From the NCBI RefSeq assembly GCF_014646055.1, contig NZ_BMMS01000030.1, forward strand, positions 1 to 64,000: a stretch of 64,000 bases of DNA, written 5' to 3'. The notes below the pieces were generated by a model that was given only the letters and a program-made list of their open reading frames with translations, had not been told where the DNA came from and did no database searches. Made by a program: the position numbers and the translations under genes. This document shows, one piece after another, positions 24,290 to 32,926 of the stretch (positions are counted from its first letter, which is position 1; each line of letters starts with the position of its first letter). Origin of the DNA: Wenjunlia tyrosinilytica. GTDB taxonomy: Bacteria; Actinomycetota; Actinomycetes; Streptomycetales; Streptomycetaceae.

Positions 24290-27025
24290 ATGACCCGACA
24301 CGACGTCCGAACCCGCGCCGCCACCCCGGGCAGCCCGCCGTCCCAGACCGCCATCGCGGTGGACCGACTGGTCACGAACGGGCTCAAGGCGCTCGCCGAC
24401 TACGAAGCCCTCCACCAGGAGCAGGTCGACCACATCGTCAAGAAGGCCTCGGTTGCCGCTCTGGACCAGCACACCGCGCTGGCCCGCCTGGCGGTGGACG
24501 AGACCGGACGCGGGGTCTTCGAGGACAAGGCGGCCAAGAACATGTTCGCGTGCGAGCACGTCACGGACAGCATGGGCCGAATGAAGACCGTCGGCGTCAT
24601 CGCCCGTGACGACATCGACGACATGGTCGAGATAGCCGAACCGGTGGGGGTGGTGTGCGCGATCACCCCGGTCACCAACCCGACCTCCACCACCATCTTC
24701 AAGGCGCTGATGGCGCTGAAGACCCGCAACCCGGTCGTGTTCGCCTTCCACCCCTCCGCTCAGCGCTGCAGCGTCGAGGCGGCCCGGATCGTGCGCGACG
24801 CCGCCGTCGCCGCGGGAGCCCCGCAGCACTGCGTCCAATGGATCGAGACCCCGTCCATCGAGGCGACCGACGCGCTCATGCGCCACCCGGGCGTCTCGCT
24901 GATCCTCGCCACCGGCGGCAACGCCATGGTCAAGGCCGCCTACTCGGCGGGCAAGCCCGCGCTCGGTGTCGGCGCCGGCAACGTCCCCGCCTACGTCCAC
25001 AAGAGCGCGAAGCTGCGCCGGGCCGTCAACGACCTGGTGCTGTCCAAGTCGTTCGACAACGGCATGATCTGCGCCTCCGAGCAGGCCGTCATCCTCGACT
25101 CCGAGATCTACGACGCCGCTCTCGCCGAATTCCGCACCCTGCACGCCCACTTGGCCACCGCCGAGGAGAAGGCCAAGCTGGAGGCACTCCTCTTCCCCGC
25201 GGACATGTCCAACAAGGGCTGCGAACCCAAGGTCAACGCGGCGGCCGTCGGCCAGAGCCCCGCCTGGATCGCCGAGCAGGCCGGGTTCACCGTGCCGGCC
25301 GAGACCTCGCTCATCCTGGTCGAGGCCGACCGGGTCGGCCCGGACGAGCCGCTGACCCGCGAGAAGCTCTGCCCGGTCCTCGCCGTACTGCGCGCCGACT
25401 CCGAACAGCAGGGCTTCGACCTGGCCGCCGACATGGTCGCCTTCCACGGCCAGGGCCACAGCGCCGTCGTCCACACCGAGGACCGCGAGCTCGCCGAGGC
25501 GTACGGGATGCGGATGAAGACCGTACGGGTCATCGTCAACTCCCCCTCCTCGCAAGGTGCGATCGGCGGCATCTACAACGGCCTGCTGCCCTCGCTCACC
25601 CTGGGCTGCGGCTCCTGGGGCAGCACCTCGGTGTCCAACAACGTCTCCGCCGCCCAGCTGCTGAACGTCAAGCGGGTCTCCACCCGGCGCAACAACCTGC
25701 AGTGGTTCAAGGTCCCGCCGAAGATCTACTTCGAGCCGCAGGCCATCCGCTACCTCGCCTACATGCCGGACGTCCACCGCGTCACGATCGTCACCGACGC
25801 GACCATGACCCGCCTCGGCTTCGTCGACCGCGTCTCCCGCGTCCTGCAACGCCGCCCCCAGCCGGTGACACTGCAGATCATCGACAACGTCGAGCCCGAG
25901 CCCAGCATCGACTCCGTGCAGCGCGGCGCCCGCCTCATGCGGGACTTCCGCCCGGACACCATCATCGCGCTGGGTGGCGGCTCGCCGATGGACGCGGCCA
26001 AGGTGATGTGGCTGCTGTACGAGCAGGAGGCCGCCGGCAACAACCTGGACTTCGCGGACATGCGGCAGAAGTTCTCCGACATCCGCAAGCGCGCTTTCCG
26101 CTTCCCCGTCCTGGGCAAGCTGGCCCGGCTCGTGTGCATCCCCACCACCTCCGGCACCGGAGCCGAGGTCACCCCGTTCGCGGTCATCTCCGACCCCGCC
26201 ACCGGGAAGAAGTACCCGCTCGCGGACTACGCGCTCACCCCCAGCGTGGCCATCGTCGACCCGCTGCTGACCGCCGATCTGCCGTCGGCGCTGGCCGCCG
26301 ACAGCGGCTTCGACGCCCTCACCCACGCCATCGAGGCGTACGTCTCCGTCTACGCCAACGACTTCACCGACGGCCTCGCCCTTCACGCGATCCGCCTGAC
26401 CTTCGAGAACATCGAGGCGGCGGCGAACGACCGTGCGGGCAGCGCCGAGGCGCGGGCGAAGATGCACAACGCCGGCACCATCGCGGGCATGGCCTTCGGC
26501 AACGCCTTCCTCGGCATCGTCCACGCCATGTCCCACACCCTCGGCGCCACCTTCCACATCGCGCACGGCCGCACCAACGCCGTGCTGCTGGCACACGTCA
26601 TCCGCTACAACGGCACGGTCCCGAGCAAGCTGACGGGCTGGCCCAAGTACGAGGACTACCGCGCCCCGGAACGCTTCCAGGACATCGCCCGCACCCTGGG
26701 CCTGCCCGCCGCCACCCCGGCCGAGGGCGTCGAGTCCCTCGCCCGCGCCGTGGAACGGCTGCGCGACGCCGTGGGCATCGAGCCGTCGTTCCAGGCCCTC
26801 GGCATCGACGAGCGTGCGTTCCTCCACGCCCTGCCCCAGCAGGCCCTCAACGCCTACGAGGACCAGTGCGCACCCGCCAACCCGCGCATGCCCATGCTCG
26901 ACGACATGGAGGAGATCATGCGCACGGCGTACTACGGCCGTGCGGGCACCCGGGGAAAGCAGGGCGAAGTCGCCGCGGCAGAGAACGCGGCGGCCGAGAA
27001 GGCGAAGGGCGGTCGGCAGACGTAG
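24290..27025 (+). CDS. adhE: Bifunctional acetaldehyde-CoA/alcohol dehydrogenase
   Basis: 911 residues, full-length AdhE. N-terminal CoA-acylating aldehyde dehydrogenase half: VCAITPVTNPTSTTIFKALM near 125, and the catalytic Cys in FDNGMICASEQ near 265. C-terminal iron-dependent alcohol dehydrogenase half: GGGSPMDAAK near 563, PTTSGTGAEVTPFAVISD near 620, and the Fe-binding His cluster in DALTHAIEAY and VHAMSHTLGATFHIAHG. It reduces acetyl-CoA via acetaldehyde to ethanol, regenerating two NAD+. ATG 24290 is preceded by GGAGG at eleven bases. Next to pflBA it completes a mixed-acid fermentation route that is unusual in a streptomycete. Confidence 0.95.
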   Translation: MTRHDVRTRAATPGSPPSQTAIAVDRLVTNGLKALADYEALHQEQVDHIVKKASVAALDQHTALARLAVDETGRGVFEDKAAKNMFACEHVTDSMGRMKTVGVIARDDIDDMVEIAEPVGVVCAITPVTNPTSTTIFKALMALKTRNPVVFAFHPSAQRCSVEAARIVRDAAVAAGAPQHCVQWIETPSIEATDALMRHPGVSLILATGGNAMVKAAYSAGKPALGVGAGNVPAYVHKSAKLRRAVNDLVLSKSFDNGMICASEQAVILDSEIYDAALAEFRTLHAHLATAEEKAKLEALLFPADMSNKGCEPKVNAAAVGQSPAWIAEQAGFTVPAETSLILVEADRVGPDEPLTREKLCPVLAVLRADSEQQGFDLAADMVAFHGQGHSAVVHTEDRELAEAYGMRMKTVRVIVNSPSSQGAIGGIYNGLLPSLTLGCGSWGSTSVSNNVSAAQLLNVKRVSTRRNNLQWFKVPPKIYFEPQAIRYLAYMPDVHRVTIVTDATMTRLGFVDRVSRVLQRRPQPVTLQIIDNVEPEPSIDSVQRGARLMRDFRPDTIIALGGGSPMDAAKVMWLLYEQEAAGNNLDFADMRQKFSDIRKRAFRFPVLGKLARLVCIPTTSGTGAEVTPFAVISDPATGKKYPLADYALTPSVAIVDPLLTADLPSALAADSGFDALTHAIEAYVSVYANDFTDGLALHAIRLTFENIEAAANDRAGSAEARAKMHNAGTIAGMAFGNAFLGIVHAMSHTLGATFHIAHGRTNAVLLAHVIRYNGTVPSKLTGWPKYEDYRAPERFQDIARTLGLPAATPAEGVESLARAVERLRDAVGIEPSFQALGIDERAFLHALPQQALNAYEDQCAPANPRMPMLDDMEEIMRTAYYGRAGTRGKQGEVAAAENAAAEKAKGGRQT

Positions 27026-27061
27026 CGCAGTGTCCTACCCCGAGGGGGCGGCCCCGACCTC

Positions 27062-27093
27062 CCGCACCGGACGCGACGCCGCGTCCGGTGCGG
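27062..27093 (+). terminator. Hairpin terminator after adhE
   Basis: Arms CCGCACCGGACGCG and its complement, 14 bases each with a 4-base loop, 37 bases past the adhE stop. Confidence 0.8.
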
Positions 27094-27173
27094 TCGCCGC
27101 CCTACGGCGCCGACGCCATCGACGCAGGCAACTCCCCGTCGTCATGGCGGCCGAGCCAGGGAGCCGTCCACGC

Positions 27174-27204
27174 GCACGGACATGACGATCGGTCATGTCC
27201 GTGC
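27174..27204 (-). terminator. Hairpin terminator after pflA
   Basis: Arms GCACGGACATGAC and its complement, 13 bases each around GATCG, 30 bases past the stop of the leftward pfl operon. Together with the adhE hairpin it insulates the convergent operons. Confidence 0.75.
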
Positions 27205-27233
27205 CCTCCCGCGTTCGGCTGCGTATGTCCTGG

Positions 27234-27980
27234 TCAGTACGCCCGCAGGCCGTGATGGCGGAACTGCTCGCGTACCCGCTCGACCAGATCCGGGGCCGGC
27301 GTGGGGGTGTCGCGCAGGGGGAAGGGGACTCCCAGCGCGTCGTACTTGTGGGCGCCGAGCTTGTGGAACGGCAGAACGTCCACCCGGTCGACGTTGCCCA
27401 GCCCGGCGAGGAACGCGCCGAGCCCGTCGACGGACGCCGGGTCGTCGGTCCAGCCGGGCACCAGGACGTAGCGGATCCACACCGGGAGGCCGAGCCGGTC
27501 CAGGCGGGTGGCGAAGTTGAGGGTCGGGGAGAGTCCGCCGCCGGTCAGTTTCCGGTAGGTGCGGACGTCGAAGGACTTGATGTCGAGCAGCACCAGGTCG
27601 GTGTCGGCGAGCAGTTCGTCGCTCGCGCGGGGGCCGAGGAAGCCGGAGGTGTCCAGGGCGGTGTGCAGGCCGAGTTCCTTGCAGCGGCGGAGGACGGCGG
27701 CCGTGAAGGCGGGCTGCAGCAGGGCTTCGCCGCCGGTGAGCGTCACCCCTCCGCCGGCGGTGGAGATGAAGGCCCGGTACTTGGCGATCTCGGCCATCAC
27801 CTCGTCGACGGTGGCCCGCTTGCCGTCACGCATGTGCCAGGTGTCGGGGTTGGCGCAGTACAGGCAGCGCAGGGGGCAGCCGCTGAGGAAGAGCACGAAC
27901 CGGGTCCCGGGGCCGTCCACTCCCGTGGACAGGTCCCAGGAGTGGATGCGGCCCGTGACCGGCTCGACAGCGGTGTTCAC
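27234..27980 (-). CDS. pflA: Pyruvate formate-lyase activating enzyme (radical SAM)
   Basis: 248 residues. The radical-SAM [4Fe-4S] motif C-x3-C-x2-C is in [16 protein letters not shown] near 35-48, preceded by [28 protein letters not shown] near 80 binds SAM, and LLDIKSFD and [15 protein letters not shown] are the further conserved segments of PflA. It installs the glycyl radical on PflB. GTG 27980 overlaps the pflB stop by four bases (GTGA), so the pair is translationally coupled. No extra ferredoxin-like cluster insert is seen, which places it with PFL rather than glycerol dehydratase activases. Confidence 0.93.
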   Translation of the reverse strand: MNTAVEPVTGRIHSWDLSTGVDGPGTRFVLFLSGCPLRCLYCANPDTWHMRDGKRATVDEVMAEIAKYRAFISTAGGGVTLTGGEALLQPAFTAAVLRRCKELGLHTALDTSGFLGPRASDELLADTDLVLLDIKSFDVRTYRKLTGGGLSPTLNFATRLDRLGLPVWIRYVLVPGWTDDPASVDGLGAFLAGLGNVDRVDVLPFHKLGAHKYDALGVPFPLRDTPTPAPDLVERVREQFRHHGLRAY

Positions 27981-30235
27981 AGCGATCCGTGGAAGGTGCG
28001 GCTGATCACGTCGAGCTGCTGCTCGCGGGTCAGGCGGACGAAGTTGACCGCGTATCCGGACACCCGGATCGTCAGCTCGGGGTACTTCTCCGGGTGTTCC
28101 ATGGCGTCCTCGAGCGTCGCCCGGTCCAGGACGTTGACGTTCATGTGGAAGCCGCCGGAGGCCATGTACGCGTCCAGGATGCCGACCAGGTGGCCCGCGC
28201 GCTCGGCCGGGTCGTGCCCCAAGCCCTCGGGGGTGATCGTCGTGGTGAGCGAGATGCCGTCGCGGGCCTGCTCGTAGGGGAGCTTGGCCACCGAGAGGGC
28301 CGACGCGGCCACGCCGTGCCGGTCGCGGCCGTTCATCGGGTTGGCACCGGGCGCGAACGGGGCGCCCGCGCGGCGGCCGTCGGGGGTGTTGCCCGTGTGC
28401 TTGCCGTACACGACGTTGGAGGTGATGGTCAGCACCGACTGGGTGTGCTCGGCATCCCGGTGGGCGGGGTGCTTGCGCACCTTCGCCATGAACGACTCCA
28501 CCAGGTGGGCGGCGAGCGCGTCGGCGCGGTCGTCGTTGTTGCCGTACGCCGGGAACCCGCCCTCGACCTCGTAGTCGACGGCCAGCCCGGTTTCGTCCCG
28601 GACGACCTTCACGCGGGCGTACTTGACGGCCGAGAGGCTGTCGGCCGCGACCGAGAGGCCGGCGATGCCGCAGGCCATGAAGCGGTGCACGGGGTGGTCG
28701 TGCAGGGCCATCTCGATGCGCTCGTAGGCGTACTTGTCGTGCATGTAGTGGATGACGTTGAGCGCGTTGACGTACGTGGCCGCCAGCCAGTCCAGCATGC
28801 GGTCGTACGCCGCCGACAGTTCCTCGTAATGCAGGTACTCGCCGGTCAGGGCGGGCATCTCGGGTGCGATCTGCTCGCCGGACATCTCGTCCCGGCCGCC
28901 GTTGATCGCGTACAGCAGCGCCTTGGCCAGGTTGACGCGGGCGCCGAAGAACTGCATCTGCCTGCCCACCGCCATGGCGGAGACGCAGCAGGCGATGGCG
29001 GTGTCGTCGCCGGTGCGCGGGCGCATCAGGTCGTCGGACTCGTACTGGATGGCGCTGGTGTCGATGGAGGCCTGGGCGCAGAACTCCTTGAAGCCCTCGG
29101 GCAGCCGCGGCGACCACAGCACGGTCAGGTTGGGCTCGGGGGCCGGGCCGAGGTTGTACAGGGTCTGGAGGAAGCGGAAGGAGGTGCGGGTGACCAGGGG
29201 CCGGCCGTCCGTTCCGATGCCGCCGATGGATTCGGTCACCCAGGTCGGGTCGCCGGAGAACAGGGCGTCGTACTCGGGTGTGCGCAGGAACCGGACGATC
29301 CGCAGCTTGATGACGAAGTCGTCGACCAGCTCCTGGGCGTGCGTCTCGTCGATGAGCCCTTCGTCCAGGTCGCGCTGGAGGTAGACGTCCAGGAAGGTGG
29401 AGGTGCGGCCCAGCGACATCGCGGCGCCGTTCTGCTCCTTCACAGCGGCCAGGAAGCCGAGGTAGAGCCACTGCACCGCCTCGTGCGCGGTGGCAGCGGG
29501 GCGGGAGACGTCGCAGCCGTAGGAGGCCGCCATCTCGGTCAGCTCGCCCAACGCCCGGATCTGCTCGGCCAGTTCCTCGCGGTCGCGGATGACGTCCGGG
29601 CTGGAGGGCCGCGCGTCCAGCCGGGCCCGTTCGGCCTGCTTGGCCTCGACGAGCCGGTCGGTGCCGTACAGCGCGACGCGCCGGTAGTCGCCGATGATCC
29701 GGCCGCGGCCGTAGGCATCGGGCAGTCCGGTGATGATGCCGGCCTTGCGCGCGGCCCGCATCTCGGGGGTGTAGGCGTCGAAGACGCCGTCGTTGTGGGT
29801 CTTGCGGTAGGTGCTGAAGACGCGGGTGACGAAGGGGTCGGCCTGGTAGCCGTACGCCTTCAGCCCGTTCTCGACCATCCGCAGCCCGCCGTTGGGCATG
29901 ATCGCGCGCTTGAGCGGGGCGTCGGTCTGCAGGCCGACGATCAGCTCGCGGTCGCGGTCGATGAAGCCCGGCCGGTGCGAGGTGATGGTGGACGGCAGTT
30001 CCGGGTCGACGTCGAGGATGCCGCGGCGCCGCTCCTGGGGGAACAGACGGGCGACCTTGCCCCAGACGGCGAGCGTGCGCTCGGTCGGCCCGGCCAGGAA
30101 CGACGCGTCACCCACGTATGGCGTGTAGTTGGCCTGGATGAAGTCGCGCACGTCGATGTGGTCGCGCCAGTGCGTGCCGGCGAAGCCTCGCCAGGCCTCG
30201 GTCGCCGCCCGGGGTCCAGTCATGGTTGCGGTCAT
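27977..30235 (-). CDS. pflB: Pyruvate formate-lyase (formate C-acetyltransferase)
   Basis: 752 residues, close to E. coli PflB (760). The catalytic Cys pair is in [12 protein letters not shown] near 410, and the radical Gly in [15 protein letters not shown] near 725. Other kept segments are [19 protein letters not shown] near the N-terminus, [22 protein letters not shown] near 160-182 and [18 protein letters not shown] near 430. It cleaves pyruvate with CoA to acetyl-CoA and formate under anoxia; the enzyme is destroyed by oxygen. ATG 30235 follows AGGAGAGG at about ten bases. Divergent from a CBS-BON gene, with a cluster of GGGCCG dyads between them. The Cys-Cys pair distinguishes it from glycyl-radical dehydratases. 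Confidence 0.95.
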   Translation of the reverse strand: MTATMTGPRAATEAWRGFAGTHWRDHIDVRDFIQANYTPYVGDASFLAGPTERTLAVWGKVARLFPQERRRGILDVDPELPSTITSHRPGFIDRDRELIVGLQTDAPLKRAIMPNGGLRMVENGLKAYGYQADPFVTRVFSTYRKTHNDGVFDAYTPEMRAARKAGIITGLPDAYGRGRIIGDYRRVALYGTDRLVEAKQAERARLDARPSSPDVIRDREELAEQIRALGELTEMAASYGCDVSRPAATAHEAVQWLYLGFLAAVKEQNGAAMSLGRTSTFLDVYLQRDLDEGLIDETHAQELVDDFVIKLRIVRFLRTPEYDALFSGDPTWVTESIGGIGTDGRPLVTRTSFRFLQTLYNLGPAPEPNLTVLWSPRLPEGFKEFCAQASIDTSAIQYESDDLMRPRTGDDTAIACCVSAMAVGRQMQFFGARVNLAKALLYAINGGRDEMSGEQIAPEMPALTGEYLHYEELSAAYDRMLDWLAATYVNALNVIHYMHDKYAYERIEMALHDHPVHRFMACGIAGLSVAADSLSAVKYARVKVVRDETGLAVDYEVEGGFPAYGNNDDRADALAAHLVESFMAKVRKHPAHRDAEHTQSVLTITSNVVYGKHTGNTPDGRRAGAPFAPGANPMNGRDRHGVAASALSVAKLPYEQARDGISLTTTITPEGLGHDPAERAGHLVGILDAYMASGGFHMNVNVLDRATLEDAMEHPEKYPELTIRVSGYAVNFVRLTREQQLDVISRTFHGSL

Positions 30236-30354
30236 CGCCGGTTGTCCTCTCCTGTTGTCGCGCGTGCGTTTCACTTCAGATGCTCGTCGTCCGCTGTGTG
30301 CGCGGGCAGTGTCCGACAGGTACATCAACGGTGCCGTCCGTCCCTGATGGCATG

Positions 30355-30413
30355 GGGCCGTTGGGCCCGTCGGCCCCGGGCGGGCGCGGCCATGGGCCGG
30401 GTGGCCCATGGCC
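30355..30413. promoter_or_regulatory. Cluster of GGGCCG-type dyads between pflB and CBS gene
   Basis: Three 6-2-6 elements: GGGCCGTTGGGCCC (30355-30368) overlapping GGGCCCGTCGGCCC (30363-30376), and GGGCCGGGTGGCCC (30394-30407). The last is inside a larger perfect dyad, GGCCATGGGCC/GGCCCATGGCC, 30388-30413, with a 4-base centre. They lie 120-180 bases upstream of pflB and 100-160 upstream of the CBS gene, so one cluster could control both divergent promoters. Regulator inferred to be the DevR-like protein. Confidence 0.55.
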
Positions 30414-30513
30414 GAGGGCAGGGGAGGGGGAGACACTGGGGGCGGCAGGTTCACGCCCGGACGGCAGCGGCAGCCTGCGGTGAACGAGCCCGTAACCGGA
30501 CTTTCAGGGAGGC

Positions 30514-31221
30514 ATGATGCACGGCACGCCGCACATCGTCAGTGACGTGATGACTCAGACCGTCGCCGCCATCGGCCGCGGCGCGGCCTTCAAGGAGATC
30601 GTGCGGATGATGAACGACTGGAAGGTCAGCGCCCTGCCCGTCCTGGAGGGCGAGGGACGGGTCGTCGGCGTCGTCTCCGAGGCGGACCTGCTGCACAAGG
30701 AGGAGTTCCGCGACAGCGACGGCGACCGGTCCACGCAGTCTCGGCCCTTGTCCGACCTGGCGAAGGCCGGGGCGGTCACCGCCGACGAGCTGATGACCTC
30801 TCCGGCCCTCACCGTCCACGCCGACGCGACGCTCGCCCAGGCCGCGCGGACCATGGCACACGCCAAGGTCAAACGGCTCCCCGTCGTCGACGAGGTGGGC
30901 ATGCTGCAGGGCATCATCAGCCGCGCCGACCTGCTGAAGGTGTTCCTGCGCGACGATGAGGAGATCGCCGAGGAAGTCCGCCGGGAGGTGGTGGCCCCAC
31001 TCTTCCCCTCGTCGGCGTCAGCTGTGCGCGTGGCGGTGCGGGACGGAGTCGTGACGCTCAGCGGCCGCATCCGGGACACGTCCCTGGTCCCCGTGGCCGC
31101 GCGCCTGGTCCGGGCCGTCGAGGGTGTTGTGGACGTGGGCTTCGATCTCACCGGGCACCGCGGTTCCTCCGAGCCGACCGCCGCCCCTTCGGTTCGCGGC
31201 GAGGACGCCTCGCCGTCCTGA
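30514..31221 (+). CDS. CBS-pair and BON domain protein
   Basis: 235 residues. First CBS motif about 8-62 ([45 protein letters not shown]), second about 88-150 ([45 protein letters not shown]), then a BON domain about 158-220 ([35 protein letters not shown]). CBS pairs sense adenine nucleotides; BON domains bind lipid or surfaces. Such CBS-BON proteins are recurrent members of actinobacterial dormancy regulons. Two ATGs, 30514 and 30517, follow AGGGAGG; the second has better spacing. No membrane segment. Partner unknown. Confidence 0.9.
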   Translation: MMHGTPHIVSDVMTQTVAAIGRGAAFKEIVRMMNDWKVSALPVLEGEGRVVGVVSEADLLHKEEFRDSDGDRSTQSRPLSDLAKAGAVTADELMTSPALTVHADATLAQAARTMAHAKVKRLPVVDEVGMLQGIISRADLLKVFLRDDEEIAEEVRREVVAPLFPSSASAVRVAVRDGVVTLSGRIRDTSLVPVAARLVRAVEGVVDVGFDLTGHRGSSEPTAAPSVRGEDASPS

Positions 31222-31377
31222 CCCACCACGGGTGAGCGAGCGTCCTGGCCCGGCCTGCTGCGGCCCGGGAACGCCGACTCCAAAACCGCCGCCGACCATG
31301 TCGAGGCCGCGAGGTTTGCCCTGGCCTGCCGAAGAGGTGCCGGCGCGGTGGCGGACGCGGATCGACAGGCATGATGA

Positions 31378-31392
31378 TTGACAGGGTGTCAA
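31378..31392. promoter_or_regulatory. TTGACA-N3-TGTCAA dyad upstream of AhpD-like gene
   Basis: Perfect 6-base arms around GGG, about 62-76 bases before the AhpD-like start. The left arm could also be a -35 element. An AT-rich stretch with a T-run follows (31401-31440), and TAGAGT at 31442 is a possible -10. Confidence 0.45.
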
Positions 31393-31453
31393 AGAAGACC
31401 CAATTTCTTTGTTCCGTCCTGTCGCGCGCTTTTTTTGCAAGTAGAGTCGATGC

Positions 31454-31939
31454 ATGAACAGTGATGAAAGCCCGCCTCGCGTGGCTCTCAAGGAAATCAC
31501 CCCTCAAGTCTCCGCGGCAATGGGTGCCCTGCACGCCGCGGCTGTTTCGGCGGCGGGTGAAGCCAAGGTCGAGCCGGAATTGCTGGAGCTGATCAGGATC
31601 CGCGCCTCACAGATCAACGGCTGTGCGTTCTGCCTCGACATGCATACGAAGGACGCCCGCGCCAAGGGCGAGACCGAGCAGCGCGTCCATGCGCTGAACG
31701 CCTGGCGCGAGACTCCGTTCTTCACGGAACGGGAGCGTGCCGCACTCGCGTTGGCCGAGGCGGTGACCCAGGTGCACGACGGGCATGTGCCGGACGCGGT
31801 GTACCGGGAGGTCGCCGGTGTCTTCGACGAGGCTCAGGTCGCGGCACTGATCTGGGCGGCGACCGTCATCAATGCGTACAACCGCATCGCGATAGCGACC
31901 CGTATGAAACCCGGCAATTATCAGCCGGTTCAGAAATAG
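31454..31939 (+). CDS. Carboxymuconolactone decarboxylase/AhpD-like protein
   Basis: 161 residues. All-helical CMD fold with the AhpD-type redox motif in INGCAFCLDMHTKDARAKGE near 55-72: CxxC followed by the conserved His. Also ELLELIRIRASQ before it and QVAALIWAATVINAYNRIAIA near the C-terminus. AhpD-type proteins reduce disulfide partners of peroxidases. Such single-gene CMD proteins are often induced by oxidative or electrophile stress and controlled by a local repressor, which fits the dyad just upstream. ATG 31454 has only a weak purine-rich ribosome site. It stands alone between the fermentation island and the aminobenzoate operon. Confidence 0.9.
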   Translation: MNSDESPPRVALKEITPQVSAAMGALHAAAVSAAGEAKVEPELLELIRIRASQINGCAFCLDMHTKDARAKGETEQRVHALNAWRETPFFTERERAALALAEAVTQVHDGHVPDAVYREVAGVFDEAQVAALIWAATVINAYNRIAIATRMKPGNYQPVQK

Positions 31940-32036
31940 GCGGAAACGAGGATGTCGCGCCGGGCCGATGTCCGTCGGATCGGCGCGATCTCTTGCGCGT
32001 CGGATCAATGACCGATCGCGCGGACCAGGGCGGCGT

Positions 32037-32879
32037 TCAGCCGGTCTGCAGCGGCTCGGCGATGTCGTCCAGCCATTTCTGCCATTCGGCGGCGTGCGGC
32101 GCTGGGCCCGCGCGCATCGGTCGTCCCGCCCGAATCTCCTCCCCTGTCCGTGTCCCGGTCCAGCCGGTGACCGGGCGGATTCCGTGCAGGGCGTTGACCA
32201 GCCACACCTCGCGACCGTCCAACTCCTCCAGGAACCGCGCACGGTGGACGATCCGGATCCCGGACCGCCCCGCCCGCTCCAGGATGAACCCTGCGGTGAC
32301 CCCGGCCAGCACCGGCAGTTGCGGCGAGGGCAGGCACAAGGTCTCCTCTTCCCACCACAACACGCTGGAGTTCGCCGCCTCCAGCACCACGCCGGACGGG
32401 GTGGTCAGCACCGCTTCCTCCGCCCCCTGGCCGGACACCGACGCCCGGCGGCGGATTCCGGCAAGGGCGTCCAGGTCAGGGCCCTTGCGGCGGGGGACGG
32501 TTCGCGGGTCGAGCTGCCCCGCCGCCCATACCCGTACCCGCGATGCGAGCGCAGGCGCCACCCGCAGCCGCAGCCGCAACCGTGGCGCGGCGGGCGCGGG
32601 AACGAGTTCGACACGCGGGAACCAGGCTCCGGTGCGGGGCAGCGCGTCTGTCATGCTCCGCCAGAACTCGTCCAGTTGCCCGGCGGACGGCCCGCCCAGC
32701 ACTGCGCAGGCACACCGGAAGCGTTCCCGGTGCCGGGCCAGCCCGCGCACCCGGCCGTCGCGGACCAGCCAGGAGTCGGCTGCCAGCAGCCTGTCGCCTC
32801 CTGGTGGTTCGCCCTCCACGGCGGTCAGGCCACGGCCGGGCCGCCAGATCAGGATGCGTTCCGCTGTCGTCTCAGTCAT
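32037..32879 (-). CDS. pabC: Class IV aminotransferase-fold protein, probable 4-amino-4-deoxychorismate lyase
   Basis: 280 residues from ATG 32879, with GGAGGGG six bases upstream. PLP fold-type IV layout: RHRERFRCACAVLG near 50, the PLP Lys in PRRKGPDLDAL near 150, EAVLTTPSGVVLEAANSSVLWW near 175-197, and PVLAGVTAGFILERA near 210. Family members are ADC lyases and branched-chain or D-amino acid aminotransferases. Being last in an operon with a fused PabA-PabB synthase, it is best read as the lyase that releases pyruvate and 4-aminobenzoate from aminodeoxychorismate. An aminotransferase role on a different intermediate cannot be excluded. Confidence 0.8.
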   Translation of the reverse strand: MTETTAERILIWRPGRGLTAVEGEPPGGDRLLAADSWLVRDGRVRGLARHRERFRCACAVLGGPSAGQLDEFWRSMTDALPRTGAWFPRVELVPAPAAPRLRLRLRVAPALASRVRVWAAGQLDPRTVPRRKGPDLDALAGIRRRASVSGQGAEEAVLTTPSGVVLEAANSSVLWWEEETLCLPSPQLPVLAGVTAGFILERAGRSGIRIVHRARFLEELDGREVWLVNALHGIRPVTGWTGTRTGEEIRAGRPMRAGPAPHAAEWQKWLDDIAEPLQTG

Positions 32880-32926
32880 CTTGGTCCCCTCCGTCCTCCC
32901 TTGTCGTCCCCGTCGTCCCCGTCGTC

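Noticed and set aside
23957-26827. Very long leftward open frame (956 codons) opposite adhE
   Set aside because: It is the antisense of AdhE; its composition (Gly/Val/Arg/Gln/His) is the usual high-GC mirror image, and AdhE has clear catalytic motifs.
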